Below are positions 7,914 through 15,529 of a stretch of 31,516 nt of DNA, one piece after another. Source of the DNA: JAKFDK01 sp036676195. Lineage in GTDB: Bacteria; Bacillota; Sulfobacillia; Symbiobacteriales; ZC4RG38. The notes under the pieces are model-generated. The model ran no database searches. It was given only the letters and a program-made list of their open reading frames with translations, and had not been told where the DNA came from. Location: positions 1 to 31,516 of the forward strand of contig JAKFDK010000114.1 in the NCBI GenBank assembly GCA_036676195.1, written 5' to 3'. How positions within the stretch are numbered: position 1 is the first letter of the stretch; the number at the start of each line of letters is the position of its first letter. The translations under genes and the position numbers were made by a program.

Positions 7914-9026
7914 GTGAAACGGCTTTCTCGTGTGGTTTTACCGCTGGTTCTGATGGCAATGTTCCTTTCGGGTTGCGGCAAGACTCCCGCACAGGAGACG
8001 ACACCAAAACCGGCCGCTGTGCCCCAGGCGCAGCCCGCGGCGCCCCAACCGGCACAGAATGCAACCGCCAAGCCAGCCGGGGAGCCTGTTAAAGTCAGGG
8101 TGGGCAACCTCCGGTCCGCCAGCGACGCAGGCATTTACGTTGCCGTGGAACAGGGTTACTTCAAAGAGCAAGGGATTGAGATTGAATTCACTCCCTTTGA
8201 CAGTGCAGCCAAGATGATTGCCCCCCTGGGCGCCGGCCAGCTCGACGTAGGAGGCGGGGCCTTCAGCGCCGGTCTTCTCAATGCCATCAGCCGGGGCATT
8301 AATCTGCGGATTGTGGCCGACAAGGGGCGCAACCCCAAAGGCTTTGGCTACCAGGCCCTGCTGGTGAGCAAGCAGAACGCCGACAAGCTCAGGCAGCCGG
8401 CTGACTTCAAGGGCAAAAAGCTTGCCTTGCCCTCGCTCGGCATTTCGACCGAAGCTGCCTGGAACCATTGGCTGAAGGCCGGCGGCCTGACGACCAAGGA
8501 TGTCGAGCTGGTTGAGATGCCGTTCCCGGACATGGGGGCGGGGTTGAGCAACGGTGCCATTGACGCCGCCATTTCCATCGAGCCGTTCGTCACTGTGGCG
8601 GCGACCAAGGACATGGGAGTGATCCTCCAGCGGCAGGAGGTGTTCTATCCCGAGCAGCAGGTAGCTGTTCTGATGTTCTCCGAACAGTTTGCCCAGCGCC
8701 GGGACGTGGCGGAAAGGTTTGTTCTGGCCTATGTCAAGGCACTCCGGGATTATAATGACGCTTTTCGCAACAAGGACCCGCAAAAGCGCGAGAAAGTCAT
8801 TCAGATCCTGATGAAGAGTACCACCCTGAAGGACCGAGCCCAGTACGACAAGGTTGTGATGCCAGGCCTTGACCCGAATGGTGGGGTTTCACGCAAGGCC
8901 ATGGAGGAGGATCAGGAGTACTTCCTCTGGAGCAAGGCGCAGGAGAAGCCTGTCAATTTTGACAAGGTGATCGATCCGAGTTTTGTTCAGAAAGCTGTTG
9001 CACAACTGGGCGAGTATAAGGATTAA
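7914..9026 (+). CDS. ABC substrate-binding lipoprotein, NitT/TauT (SsuA/THI5-like) family
   Basis: Extracytoplasmic binding protein of 370 residues. The GTG start has GGGAGGG eight bases upstream. Signal sequence MKRLSRVVLPLVLMAMFLSGC ends in a lipobox (LSGC), then a Pro/Ala-rich tether. The mature part begins VKVRVGNLRSASDAGIYVAVEQGYF, the usual opening of this family, followed by the GQLDVGGGAFSAGLLNA and KGKKLALPS elements. It most likely serves the ABC permease/ATPase pair encoded divergently at 3980-5556, and is co-transcribed with the UbiD enzyme, which hints that the imported compound is the UbiD substrate. Confidence 0.9.
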   Translation: MKRLSRVVLPLVLMAMFLSGCGKTPAQETTPKPAAVPQAQPAAPQPAQNATAKPAGEPVKVRVGNLRSASDAGIYVAVEQGYFKEQGIEIEFTPFDSAAKMIAPLGAGQLDVGGGAFSAGLLNAISRGINLRIVADKGRNPKGFGYQALLVSKQNADKLRQPADFKGKKLALPSLGISTEAAWNHWLKAGGLTTKDVELVEMPFPDMGAGLSNGAIDAAISIEPFVTVAATKDMGVILQRQEVFYPEQQVAVLMFSEQFAQRRDVAERFVLAYVKALRDYNDAFRNKDPQKREKVIQILMKSTTLKDRAQYDKVVMPGLDPNGGVSRKAMEEDQEYFLWSKAQEKPVNFDKVIDPSFVQKAVAQLGEYKD

Positions 9027-9039
9027 GACGAAATTGTTC

Positions 9040-9083
9040 GCAGACCCGTCATCCCGGCCCTGTGGGCCGGATGACGGGTCTGC
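9040..9083. other. Long near-perfect hairpin between operon genes
   Basis: Arms of 21 and 20 bases (beginning GCAGACCCGTCAT, ending ATGACGGGTCTGC) around a TGT loop, with one unpaired base. It follows the binding-protein stop by 13 bases. No T-tract follows, so it may act as an mRNA 3' stabiliser or weak terminator, or be a REP-like element. Confidence 0.6.
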
Positions 9084-9200
9084 CCGTATGTACGCAAGGC
9101 CAGGTGTTGCCACCCAATTACGTGGTGTAAGATTCGCCCGGACGGGCACGGGCACAGATTTACTCGCGTATTCGCTGCGCAAAAACCACTTATTAGAAAA

Positions 9201-9249
9201 GCAAAATGGTCCAAAGGCACTAAAAAGAGAAACGGGGAAATTCACCCCC
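9201..9249 (+). repeat. Imperfect 49-bp repeat, copy A (before ThDP-enzyme gene)
   Basis: By direct alignment 41 of 49 bases match copy B at 17692-17740 (shared blocks TCCAAAGG and GGAAATTCACCCCC). Similarity continues weakly beyond, with small gaps. Both copies lie just upstream of a large catabolic-enzyme gene on the plus strand. Confidence 0.6.
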
Positions 9250-9290
9250 AGTATACGCATCACCCACATGGATATTGGGGGCAGAAGCAT

Positions 9291-11066
9291 TTGCGGCCAC
9301 AATACGGTTCCGATCATATGGTAGACCTGCTACGCGCCCTGGACATTGAGTACGCAGCATTCAATCCCGGGGCCAGTTTCCGCGGCATCCACGACTCCCT
9401 GCTCAATTACGGAGACAACCGCAGCCCCCAGATCATCACCTGCTGCCATGAGGAGATTTCCGTGGCGGTTGCCCACGGGTACGGGCGGGCGGCGGGGCGT
9501 CCGATGACGGCCATCCTCCATAATCTGGTCGGGCTACAGCACGCCACCATGGCCATCTTTAACGCCTGGTGCGACCGGGTGCCGATGCTGCTCCTGGGTG
9601 GAACCGGCCCCATGGATGCCGCCCAGCGGCGGCCGTGGATCGACTGGATTCACACCGCGCTGGTCCAGGGCAACCTGGTGCGCGACTTCGTGAAGTGGGA
9701 CGACCAGCCCGCCGGCATTCACAGCATGGCGGACTCGTTTTATCGCGCCCACCGGCTGACGGTTACCGAGCCGACGGCGCCGGTGTACGTATGCCTGGAC
9801 GCCGCCCTGCAGGAGATGGAACTGGGTGCAGACGACCTGCCGGCGCTGCCGGATCCGGAGCGGTTCTGCCCGCCTGCGCCGCCCCAGGCCGACGCCACAG
9901 CCCTGAACCGGCTGGCTCGCTGGCTGCTGGCCGCCGAAATGCCACTGATCGTGGCCGACCGGGCTGGCCGGCGCCCGGAGACGGTGGACGCTCTGGTGGA
10001 ACTGGCCGAGTTCCTCGGCGCCCCGGTCATCGACCAATGGAATCGCTTTAACTTCCCCAGCACCCATCCCCTCGACCTGACCGGTGCTGAGCGCGATTTG
10101 CTGCCGCAGGCCGATGTGGTGCTGGCGCTGGATGTATTGGACCTGTACGGCACCCTGATGGCCGCCGGACGCAGCAAGACCCGCGGCCCCGCCGCCGCCG
10201 TCCTGCGGGCAGGCGCCCGGGTAGCGCACATCAGCCTGGCCGATTACCTGGTCCGCTCCTGGGCCACCGACTACCAGCGCCTGCCGGAGGTGGATCTGCC
10301 CATTGCGGCAGAGACCGCGGTGGCCCTCCCTGCCCTGCTGCAGGTCTGCCGGGCGGAACTGCTGGCCGATGGGGACCTGGCCGCCGGGTTTGCAGCCAGA
10401 AAGGCCGCCCGGCAGGCACCGCTGGCGGAGCGGCGTGCGGCCCTGCGGGAGAAGTGGGACGCGGCGGCGCGCCGGGCGGAGGCAGAGGAGCCGGTGGCCG
10501 TGCCCACCCTGGCCCGGGAGGTTTTTGCCGCCATCAAGGGCGAGGACTGGGTGCTGGCCAACGGCGACCTGAAGGGCTGGGCCCGCCGGCTGTGGGCCTT
10601 TGACCGCCCCTACCGGTGGCAGGGCGGCAAGCACGGCGGCGGCCTGGGGTACGGGGTGGGCGTTTCCCTGGGCGTGGCCCTGGCTAATCGGGGTAAGGAC
10701 CGCCTGGTGGTGGACCTGCAGCCGGACGGAGACCTGCTGTTCACGCCCAGCGCCCTCTGGACCGCCGCCCACCACCGCATTCCCGTGCTCTTTGTGCTCT
10801 ATAACAATCGTTCATATTACAATGCCGAGGAGCATGCCCTGACCACGGCCCGGGCGCGGCAGCGCCCCCTGGAGCGGACGGGCATTGGCACCCGCATCCA
10901 GGACCCGGACGTGGACTTCGTTGGCCTGGCGCGGTCCTTCGGCCTGCATGCCGAGGGTCCCGTCACCTCCGCAACAGGCATCCGGGTCGCGGTGGATCGT
11001 GCACTGCAGGTAGTTCGCGGGGAAGGGCGGGCGGCCCTGGTGGACGTGCGCTGTCAGCCCCGCTAA
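9291..11066 (+). CDS. Thiamine-diphosphate-dependent enzyme (acetolactate synthase/benzoylformate decarboxylase-like)
   Basis: ThDP enzyme of 591 residues acting on a 2-keto acid or releasing one. The N-terminal Pyr domain has the catalytic glutamate in CCHEEISVAVAHGYGRAAGRP (Glu54). A central domain (about 190-340) follows. The C-terminal PP domain carries the ThDP/Mg motif beginning QPDGDLLFTP and ending in NN about 30 residues later. The start is uncertain: TTG 9291 preceded by GGGGG is the first usable one, and the next ATG (9318) would cut into the first helix. It is followed after 24 bases by a second binding-lipoprotein gene and may act on the imported compound. Benzoylformate-, oxalyl-CoA- or phosphonopyruvate-type activity cannot be told apart here. 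Confidence 0.85.
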   Translation: MRPQYGSDHMVDLLRALDIEYAAFNPGASFRGIHDSLLNYGDNRSPQIITCCHEEISVAVAHGYGRAAGRPMTAILHNLVGLQHATMAIFNAWCDRVPMLLLGGTGPMDAAQRRPWIDWIHTALVQGNLVRDFVKWDDQPAGIHSMADSFYRAHRLTVTEPTAPVYVCLDAALQEMELGADDLPALPDPERFCPPAPPQADATALNRLARWLLAAEMPLIVADRAGRRPETVDALVELAEFLGAPVIDQWNRFNFPSTHPLDLTGAERDLLPQADVVLALDVLDLYGTLMAAGRSKTRGPAAAVLRAGARVAHISLADYLVRSWATDYQRLPEVDLPIAAETAVALPALLQVCRAELLADGDLAAGFAARKAARQAPLAERRAALREKWDAAARRAEAEEPVAVPTLAREVFAAIKGEDWVLANGDLKGWARRLWAFDRPYRWQGGKHGGGLGYGVGVSLGVALANRGKDRLVVDLQPDGDLLFTPSALWTAAHHRIPVLFVLYNNRSYYNAEEHALTTARARQRPLERTGIGTRIQDPDVDFVGLARSFGLHAEGPVTSATGIRVAVDRALQVVRGEGRAALVDVRCQPR

Positions 11067-11090
11067 AGCACACAAATGGGAGGGGTTGCG

Positions 11091-12137
11091 GTGCGGTGGT
11101 GGAAGGGAAGGATCATGGCCCTGGGTCTGGCCGCCCTGATGGTCGTGGCCGGGTGCGGCGGGGGGGCGCCGGCCCAACCGGAGCCGGTGAAGGTGACCAT
11201 GCCGGCCGTGCCGGCAAAGAAGGACAAGATCCGGGTGGCATTCAGTTCCATCAGTGCAGCGCAGGTCATTCCGCTTCTGGCCAAAGAGGCCGGCATCTTT
11301 GACAAGTACGGCATTGATGCTGAGATCATCTTCATCTCCGGCAGTTCCAAGCTGACCCAGGCCATGGTGGCCGGCGATATCCCCTTCTCCGCCATGGGTG
11401 GCCAGGCCATGGCCGAGGCCAACGTGGCCGGGGCTGATACGGTGATGGTGGCCGGGTCGGTTTATACCCTGCTGTTTTACGTGATGACAACCCCCGACAT
11501 CAAATCGCCCCAGGACCTGAAGGGCAAGCAGATCGGGATCACCCGTTACGGGACTGCTTCCCACTTTGCCGCCCGCTATGCCCTCAAGTACTGGGGATTG
11601 GACCCGGACAAGGATGTGGCCATGGTGCAGCTCAACGACATGCCCGGCATCCTTGCCGGCATGAAGAGCGGCGCCGTGCAGGCGGGGATCCTGTCTTCCC
11701 CTACCAATGTGAAGGCCGAGGCCCAGGGGTACAAGTCACTGGCCTTCCTGGGCGACCTGGGTCTGGAATACCAGCAGACAGGCGTTGTCACCACCCGGCG
11801 CCAGATCGAGAAGAACCCCGAGCTGGTGCAGCGTTTCGTGCAGGCCTACACCGAAGGGCTGCACCGCTTCAAGACAGACAAGCCCTTCGCCTTGAAGATG
11901 ATCGGCGAGCTGACCAAGACCGAAGACCCCAACGTGCTGGAGCAGACCTATACCGTGTATGAGCCGCTGATGGCCAAGGTGCCGCATCCCTCACTCAAGG
12001 GCATGCAGACCATTTTGGAGGAGATGGCCGAGCAAAAGCCGGAGGCCAAGTCGGTGAAGCCCGAGTCTCTGATCGACGACCGCTTCGTGAAGGCCATGGA
12101 GGAATCGGGCTTCACCAGGCAGTTGTGGGGGAATTGA
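11091..12137 (+). CDS. ABC substrate-binding lipoprotein, NitT/TauT family (second copy)
   Basis: Binding protein of 348 residues. GTG 11091 is preferred because GGGAGGGG ends five bases before it; an ATG 15 bases earlier lies inside that site. Signal and lipobox: MALGLAALMVVAGC. The mature part starts KIRVAFSSISAAQVIPLLAKEAG, then DLKGKQIGITRYGTASHFA, typical of SsuA/TauA/NMT1 proteins. It differs clearly from the protein at 7914-9026, so two specificities may feed one importer. No second permease/ATPase is present nearby. The gene is closed by a strong hairpin directly after the stop. Confidence 0.9.
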   Translation: MRWWKGRIMALGLAALMVVAGCGGGAPAQPEPVKVTMPAVPAKKDKIRVAFSSISAAQVIPLLAKEAGIFDKYGIDAEIIFISGSSKLTQAMVAGDIPFSAMGGQAMAEANVAGADTVMVAGSVYTLLFYVMTTPDIKSPQDLKGKQIGITRYGTASHFAARYALKYWGLDPDKDVAMVQLNDMPGILAGMKSGAVQAGILSSPTNVKAEAQGYKSLAFLGDLGLEYQQTGVVTTRRQIEKNPELVQRFVQAYTEGLHRFKTDKPFALKMIGELTKTEDPNVLEQTYTVYEPLMAKVPHPSLKGMQTILEEMAEQKPEAKSVKPESLIDDRFVKAMEESGFTRQLWGN

Positions 12138-12177
12138 TACGTAGAAACCCCCGAACATTGGCGGGGGTTTCTACGTA
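12138..12177 (+). terminator. Terminator hairpin at end of the ThDP/binding-protein operon
   Basis: Perfect 16-bp stem (TACGTAGAAACCCCCG and its complement) with an 8-base loop starting right after the TGA stop. The right arm includes TTTCT, but no long T-tract follows. Confidence 0.75.
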
Positions 12178-12222
12178 TGTATTGGCGGAGGGAGCCCTGT
12201 TGAACGGAAAGGGGGTGACAGC

Positions 12223-12300
12223 ATGAGCAAACTGGGAGACCGGGTCTTCTGGCTCGTTTTCCTGGCACTCCTGCTGAAACTCCTCTCCCTTAATCTGTAA
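12223..12300 (+). CDS. Small hydrophobic membrane peptide, 25 residues
   Basis: The ATG is preceded by GGGGGTG at good spacing. The product starts MSKLGDRVFWLVFLALLL and ends KLLSLNL: a short polar head, then one membrane-spanning helix. It lies between the operon terminator (12138-12177) and another terminator-like hairpin (12351-12376), so it would be a stand-alone small gene. No homologue is recognised. Chance ORFs of this size are common; the ribosome site, strong hydrophobicity and flanking terminators are the support. Confidence 0.45.
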   Translation: MSKLGDRVFWLVFLALLLKLLSLNL

Positions 12301-12350
12301 GGGGTGAGGCGACTCTCACCTACTCGCAGTCAGACAACGGCTGCCCTCCG

Positions 12351-12376
12351 GCCCGGTGTGCCTCCGCACGCCGGGC
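12351..12376. terminator. Terminator-like hairpin between small peptide gene and response regulator
   Basis: Stem of 11 bp (GCCCGGTGTGC with GCACGCCGGGC, one G-T pair) and a 4-base loop, followed on the plus strand by TTCCTTATT. It could end both the plus-strand small gene and the minus-strand response regulator gene. A smaller hairpin GGTGAG/CTCACC lies at 12303-12320. Confidence 0.55.
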
Positions 12377-12405
12377 TTCCTTATTATGCGCCCTGGGCGC
12401 GCCGA

Positions 12406-13074
12406 TTATACCGGGTCCCAGGACACAAGGCCGTGACGGACGGCCAGCGCCACCGCCTCACTGCGACTGTTCGCACCGAGTTTGGTGAGAATGCTGCTGA
12501 CGTGGAACTTGGCCGTGGACCGGCTGATGAGCAACTGCTCGGCGATTTGCGGATTGTCCAACCCCTTGACTATCAAGGACAACACATCGCGTTCCCTGGC
12601 CGTCAGGTCATGCCCGGGGGCGGCCGGTCCAAAGGCCGTCTGCATCAGCGTCCGCGTCACCTCCAGGGCCAGAGTGGGCCGCCCGGCATGTGCGCCCCGG
12701 ACGGCGTTGGCCAGTTCGTCGGCGGAAACGTTCTTCAGGAGGTAGCCAATGGCGCCTGCCTGCAGCGCACGCCGGACCAGAGCTTCTTCCCAGAAACTCG
12801 TCAGGGCGATGACCTGGACCGGGGGGGTGGTCTGACGGATGGCGCGGGTGGCGGCAACGCCGTCCATCTCCGGCATGACCAGATCCATCAGTACCACGTC
12901 AGGCCGGAGCTCGGCGCAAAGCCGCACGGCCTCAGCGCCGGTTCCGGCCTCACCGACCATTTCCAGATCCTCGAAGGCGAGCAGAAAAGCCTTCAATCCG
13001 TTGCGGACCATGGCATGGTCATCTACGACCAGCACCTTGATGGGGCATGAACCGGTCAGGGCCTCGCCGGCCAT
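12406..13074 (-). CDS. NarL/FixJ-family response regulator
   Basis: Two-component regulator with an N-terminal receiver and a C-terminal LuxR-type helix-turn-helix, 222 residues. Acidic pocket Asp18/Asp19 in VLVVDDH and phospho-acceptor Asp64 in DVVLMDLVMPEMDG are present, as is the conserved lysine in GYLLKN. The DNA-binding part has LTARERDVLSLIVKGLDNPQ and STAKFHVSSILTKLGANSR. ATG 13074 is chosen: GGGAGG lies seven bases upstream and it shares its A with the TGA stop of the kinase remnant (TGATG). Its partner kinase has lost its N-terminal half, so this regulator may be an orphan now. Confidence 0.92.
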   Translation of the reverse strand: MAGEALTGSCPIKVLVVDDHAMVRNGLKAFLLAFEDLEMVGEAGTGAEAVRLCAELRPDVVLMDLVMPEMDGVAATRAIRQTTPPVQVIALTSFWEEALVRRALQAGAIGYLLKNVSADELANAVRGAHAGRPTLALEVTRTLMQTAFGPAAPGHDLTARERDVLSLIVKGLDNPQIAEQLLISRSTAKFHVSSILTKLGANSRSEAVALAVRHGLVSWDPV

Positions 13075-13495
13075 CAGGTTTCCTCCCATTCCACTGCAAC
13101 CCGAGATCCCCGGCCAGGTGAACTGACGATGCTCAACCGGGCGGCGATGGCCTCGGCACGCTCGCGCATGATGCCCAGCCCGAGGTGGGCGGGCTGCACG
13201 GTGGACAGATTAAAGCCCCGCCCGTTGTCGGCGATCCGGAGTTCCACCCGGTGCGCTTCGCTGCGGAGGCTCAGTTCCACGTGGCTGGCGTGGGCGTGGC
13301 GGACCACGTTGTTCAGTGCCTCTTGCGCGATCCGGTAAAAGGCGATCTGCACCTCGGGCGGAAGGCTGCGCGCTCCGGCCACAGCCAGCGCCACCGGCAC
13401 CCCGCCCCGGGCGATGGCGGCTTCCGCAAGCTGGCGCAGCAAGTCACCCAGCCCAACCTCCTTGAGGGCGGTCGGACGCAGCTCCAGGAGCAGAA
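13074..13495 (-). pseudogene. Sensor histidine kinase (NarX/DegS type), 5'-truncated remnant
   Basis: Only the end of the dimerisation domain and the ATPase domain remain. The reading begins near LLLELRPTALKEVGLGDLL, the conserved stretch after the H-box, and continues through the N-box EALNNVVRHAHA, G1 box DNGRGF, GLGIMRERAEAI and SSPGRGSRVAVEW. The phospho-accepting histidine and any sensor domain are absent. The missing sequence is replaced by a LivG fragment on the other strand, with the join near 13486-13498. Not functional as a kinase as it stands; alternatively the join could be an assembly error. Confidence 0.8.
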
Positions 13496-13657
13496 CACAA
13501 CTTTCGGGTCATCGCGCTGCTGTGTAACCGGGTGGTGGTGCTGAACCACGGTGAGCTGCTGGCGGAAGGGACCCCCGATGCCATTGCCCGTGACCGCCGG
13601 GTATTGCAGGCCTATTGGGGAGAGGAAACCGCCGATGCCGCGGCCGCCCATGCTTGA
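13490..13657 (+). pseudogene. livG: LivG-type ABC ATPase, C-terminal fragment
   Basis: The plus-strand reading begins EHNFRVIALLCNRVVVLNHG, matching the H-loop and C-terminal region of LivG proteins (EH-x-M-x-V...C-DRI-VL--G), and runs to a TGA at 13655. All N-terminal ATPase motifs are missing. The fragment starts exactly where the oppositely oriented kinase homology ends. It overlaps the start of the livF-like gene, as in intact liv operons. Confidence 0.75.
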
Positions 13658-14354
13658 GGTGCATGATCTCCACGTTGCGTACGGCCACCTGGTTGCCGTG
13701 CACGGCGTTTCGCTGCAGGTGCCGGCGGGGCAACTGATAGCCCTGGTGGGCGCCAACGGGGCCGGCAAGACTTCGCTGCTGCGCTGCATTGCCGGCCTAC
13801 AGCAGCCGCGGGCGGGTCGGGTGACCCTGGCCGGGGAGCCCCTGACCGGTCTGCCGTCGCATCTGGTGGTGCGGCAGGGCGTGGTCATGGTCCCGGAGGG
13901 TAGGCGCCTGTTCACCCGCATGAACGTTTAGGAGAACCTGCTGGCCGGCGCGTCCGACCCGGCGGCCCGGGCGCGGCGGGCGGAAATGTTGGACCGGGTC
14001 TGGCAGTTGTTTCCCCGGCTGGCGGAGCGGCAGCGGCAGTTGGCGGGTACGCTGTCTGGCGGGGAGCAGCAGATGGTGGCCCTGGGTCGGGGACTGATGG
14101 CCAGCCCGCGGGTGCTGCTGCTGGACGAGCCGTCCCTGGGCCTGGCGCCCGTGATGGTGAAGGAGATGTTCAGGTGCATTGCCGGCCTGCGGGCCGAAGG
14201 TATTTCCATCCTGCTGGTGGAGCAAAACGTGACCGCCAGCCTGGCCCTGTGCGACTACGCCTACGTGCTGGAGAACGGCCAGGTACGCATCCAGGGGTCC
14301 CGCACGGAACTGCACGACCACGAGCAGTTGCGCAAGGCATATATGGGGGTCTAG
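13635..14354 (+). pseudogene. livF: LivF-type branched-chain amino acid ABC ATPase with internal amber codon
   Basis: Reading through one TAG (13929-13931, codon 99) gives about 239 residues, the normal LivF size. Walker A GANGAGKTS, GRRLFTRMNV-stop-ENLLAGA, signature LSGGEQQM, Walker B LLLDEPSLGLAP and H-loop LLVEQN are all present. The stop replaces a residue that is normally leucine (V-x-ENL), so a single TTG-to-TAG change explains it. The upstream piece alone lacks the signature motif and the downstream piece lacks Walker A. With LivG truncated and no LivH/LivM permease here, it is most likely decayed; sequencing error is the alternative. Confidence 0.8.
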
Positions 14355-14382
14355 GCACAGAGAAGGAAGGGAGACGTGCAAG

Positions 14383-15456
14383 ATGCAATGGAAGACGAAA
14401 CCGTCCCGGTTGCCCGCAATGTTGCTGCTGGTGGCCCTGGTATCAGCGGCCGGCTGTACGGGCGGCGCCAAGCAGGCCGAGGCGCCGAAGCAGGCGGAGG
14501 CGCCCAGGCAGGCCGCAGCGCCCCAGCCCCCGGCGGTGATCAAGGTGGGCGGACTGGCGCCCCTGAGCGGTCTGTATGCCTTTACGGGGAAGCCGGCCCT
14601 GCAGGGCATGGAACTGGCGATCAAGGAGATCAACGCGGCCGGCGGCATCAAGTCCATGGGCGGGGCGAAGCTGGAGCTGGTCAGGGAAGACCTGATCTGG
14701 GAGCCGGAAAAGGCGGTCAAGGTGACCGAGAAGCTCCTGTCTCAGGACAAGGTGGCCGCCATCTTACTGGGCATCCCGGGTCCGGTCATCGAAGCCACCC
14801 TGAATACAGCCCAGCGCGTACCGGGGGTGGTGCTGTCGACGCTCGAACTGGACGATGCCGCTCCGACAAGGGGCAATCCATACTATTTCATGCAGAACCT
14901 GACCTGGACCGATATCGCCAGGGCAGAGGTAGCCTTCCTGGAGGAGTATAACAAGTCCACCGGCGGCGGCCTGAAGAAGGCGGTGACCCTCACTTACGAG
15001 GACCCCGTCCTCAACCCGCTCCGGGAGACCTGGGCGCAGGAACTGAAACGCATTGGGATCCAGGTGGCGGAAGACATCGCCTTTGGGGTGGACTGGGTTG
15101 ATCCGGCGCCGTTGGTGAACAAGATCAAGGCCCACAATCCCGACCTGGTGGTGTATCTGGCCGCGCTGCCGCATTCCCAGCTCCTGCACAAGGGCATCCG
15201 GCAGGCCGGCCTGAATCCGCAGTGGTACCATCAACGCAGCCCGGAAGTTGCGGAAGCTTTCATGACAGAGCTAGATCGAGGCATCGAGTTGATTGCTGAA
15301 GGCCCTAACCAATGGGCCTCTCATGTTGCCGGAACTCGACGTTTGTCGATGCGACGATTCCCCTATCTTATCGTTTACCGTGAAGTAGGAGGAAAGGTGC
15401 AGGTTCTAGCCATCGCGCATGCGAGACGCCGTCCAGGCGACTGGCGGGAGAGATAA
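14383..15456 (+). CDS. Chimeric ORF: LivK-like binding lipoprotein fused in frame to a RelE/ParE toxin C-terminus
   Basis: 357 residues. Residues 1-282 are a type I periplasmic binding lipoprotein (lipobox VSAAGC, an AEAPKQAEAP tether, then IKVGGLAPLSGLYAFTGKPA), of the branched-chain amino acid type, breaking off after GLNPQWY (15228). From about 15229 the reading is toxin-like: SPEVAEAFMTELDRGIELIA, then GTRRLSMRRFPYLIVYRE and VLAIAHARRRPGDW, the C-terminal two thirds of a RelE/ParE toxin; the usual final Tyr of PGYW is Asp. Base composition drops visibly in GC at the same point. Toxins of this kind often have W-Y just before this region, so the join may use shared TGGTAC. Neither half is complete, so a working product is doubtful. 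The start has GGAAGGGAG upstream. Confidence 0.75.
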   Translation: MQWKTKPSRLPAMLLLVALVSAAGCTGGAKQAEAPKQAEAPRQAAAPQPPAVIKVGGLAPLSGLYAFTGKPALQGMELAIKEINAAGGIKSMGGAKLELVREDLIWEPEKAVKVTEKLLSQDKVAAILLGIPGPVIEATLNTAQRVPGVVLSTLELDDAAPTRGNPYYFMQNLTWTDIARAEVAFLEEYNKSTGGGLKKAVTLTYEDPVLNPLRETWAQELKRIGIQVAEDIAFGVDWVDPAPLVNKIKAHNPDLVVYLAALPHSQLLHKGIRQAGLNPQWYHQRSPEVAEAFMTELDRGIELIAEGPNQWASHVAGTRRLSMRRFPYLIVYREVGGKVQVLAIAHARRRPGDWRER

Positions 15457-15468
15457 CCCCTTAGTCGT

Positions 15469-15529
15469 ATCTAATGTCCTGCGGCGTCAGCGGCGAGCGA
15501 AGCGAGTCCGCTGGACGCCGTTGTTAGGC
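15469..15529. other. Integron attC-like recombination site
   Basis: A 61-bp imperfect palindrome begins 13 bases after the toxin stop. Outer boxes: ATCTAAT (15469-15475) and GTTAGGC (15523-15529; fits GTTRRRY). Inner stem: GGCGTCAGCGG (15483-15493) with CCGCT-G-GACGCC (15508-15519), leaving one extrahelical G at 15513, a trademark of attC sites. The position just after a toxin gene is standard for toxin cassettes. The side of the bulge would suit a site read on the minus strand. The left box departs from consensus at its last base. Confidence 0.5.

Noticed and set aside
8983..9324. Peptide KFTP-like readings in both 49-bp repeat copies as a transposase N-terminus (IS3 OrfA-like)
   Set aside because: Only five residues resemble it; no further transposase homology or terminal repeats are visible.
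12304..13050. Long plus-strand ORF opposite the response regulator
   Set aside because: Shadow of the minus-strand response regulator gene; its sequence is low-complexity and lacks motifs.
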